Assembly (NCBI GenBank): GCA_019235595.1
Contig: JAFAKI010000225.1
Coordinates: 1-5,335 of the forward strand
DNA from: Mucilaginibacter sp.
GTDB lineage: Bacteria; Bacteroidota; Bacteroidia; Sphingobacteriales; Sphingobacteriaceae
DNA: 5,335 nt
Reading direction: 5' to 3'
Of this stretch, positions 5,040 through 5,335 are shown piece after piece; the stretch's first letter is position 1; every line of letters begins with the position of its first letter. The notes under the pieces were generated by a model. The model did not search any database, was not told the origin of the DNA, and worked only from the letters and a program-made list of their open reading frames with translations. Position numbers and translations under genes: made by a program.

Positions 5040-5335
5040 ATGAAAAAAAATACACTATTCCGCGTAGTTATCGCAGGTCTGTTGCTTATTTCAGGACTTA
5101 GCTGCCGCACAACAAAAGGCAATCAAAACAAAAGCATGACCGATCGCAAATGGTGGAAAGAAGCGGTGGTGTACCAGATATATCCGCGCAGTTTTATGGA
5201 TAGCAATGGTGACGGCGTAGGCGACCTGAAAGGCATCATATCCAAATTGGATTATATCAAAAGCTTAGGCGTAGATGTGGTTTGGCTCAACCCGATCTAT
5301 AGCTCGCCAAACGACGATAACGGTTATGATGTGAG
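5040..5335 (+). CDS. GH13 alpha-glucosidase/oligo-1,6-glucosidase-type lipoprotein (5' part only)
   Basis: The first 98 codons of a gene that continues past the window. The start ATG at 5040 is fixed by an in-frame TAA two codons upstream (5034-5036). Residues 1-22 form a lipoprotein signal (MKKNTLFR, hydrophobic core, then GLSC with the lipid-bearing Cys22), so the enzyme should be anchored in the cell envelope. From Trp38 the sequence is the classic start of the GH13 TIM barrel: WWKEAVVYQIYPRSF (38-52), the calcium-loop-like DSNGDGVGD (54-62), LKGIISKLDYIKSLGVDVVWLNPIYSSP (63-90) and NDDNGYDV (91-98). The pattern matches the oligo-1,6-glucosidase/alpha-glucosidase branch, which hydrolyses terminal alpha-glucosidic bonds in malto- or isomalto-oligosaccharides; related trehalose-acting members cannot be excluded. 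The catalytic Asp, Glu and Asp lie beyond the edge. Full proteins of this type are about 550-600 residues. In Bacteroidota such enzymes often sit in starch-utilisation loci, but no SusC/SusD gene is within this window. Confidence 0.9.
   Translation, partial: MKKNTLFRVVIAGLLLISGLSCRTTKGNQNKSMTDRKWWKEAVVYQIYPRSFMDSNGDGVGDLKGIISKLDYIKSLGVDVVWLNPIYSSPNDDNGYDV

Noticed and set aside
1..5335. A defence, secretion or biosynthetic system spanning several genes
   Set aside because: The genes change strand repeatedly, have unrelated families and, apart from the LysR/hydrolase pair, show no arrangement that ties them into one system.

Overview
The window looks like chromosomal DNA from a member of the Bacteroidota, most likely a soil or freshwater Sphingobacteriaceae/Chitinophagaceae-type organism such as Mucilaginibacter or Pedobacter. 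The family assignment is inference. The supporting signs are A/T-rich leaders without clear Shine-Dalgarno sequences, a -7 promoter element of the TAnnTTTG type, four of the seven substantially represented proteins carrying a signal peptide or lipoprotein signal, a GH13 glycosidase made as a lipoprotein, and moderate GC. No tRNA, rRNA, CRISPR array, intact insertion sequence or phage gene is visible.

Layout. The first 64 bases are probably the 3' end of a plus-strand membrane-protein gene. A serine-nucleophile alpha/beta hydrolase of the proline iminopeptidase (S33) family, made as a lipoprotein, follows (112-1128). After only 22 bp comes a small, AT-rich cytoplasmic ankyrin-repeat protein (1151-1669). 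These two meet a minus-strand gene (1711-2682) head-on across a hairpin at 1670-1700. That gene encodes an exported alpha/beta hydrolase with an Asp nucleophile, of the epoxide hydrolase/haloalkane dehalogenase type. An 86-bp intergenic region separates it from a divergent LysR-type regulator (2769-3635). The intergenic region holds a T-N11-A palindrome, direct repeats and a good -7 element facing the hydrolase, so the pair reads as a regulator with its target.

The right third holds an exported protein of unknown function with a cysteine-bearing C-terminal region (3739-4425), a compound palindrome that may be a REP-like element (4435-4472), a small minus-strand SnoaL/NTF2-like protein (4503-4859), a hairpin followed by a T-run (4921-4962), and the first 98 codons of a GH13 alpha-glucosidase-type lipoprotein (from 5040) that runs off the window.

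How the genes work together. The only linkage supported by the arrangement is LysR with the divergent exported hydrolase. The other genes look like ordinary single accessory or housekeeping genes. I do not see a convincing new multi-gene system. The points most worth a second look are the LysR/hydrolase control region, the REP-like palindrome, the ankyrin singleton and the cysteine-motif exported protein.
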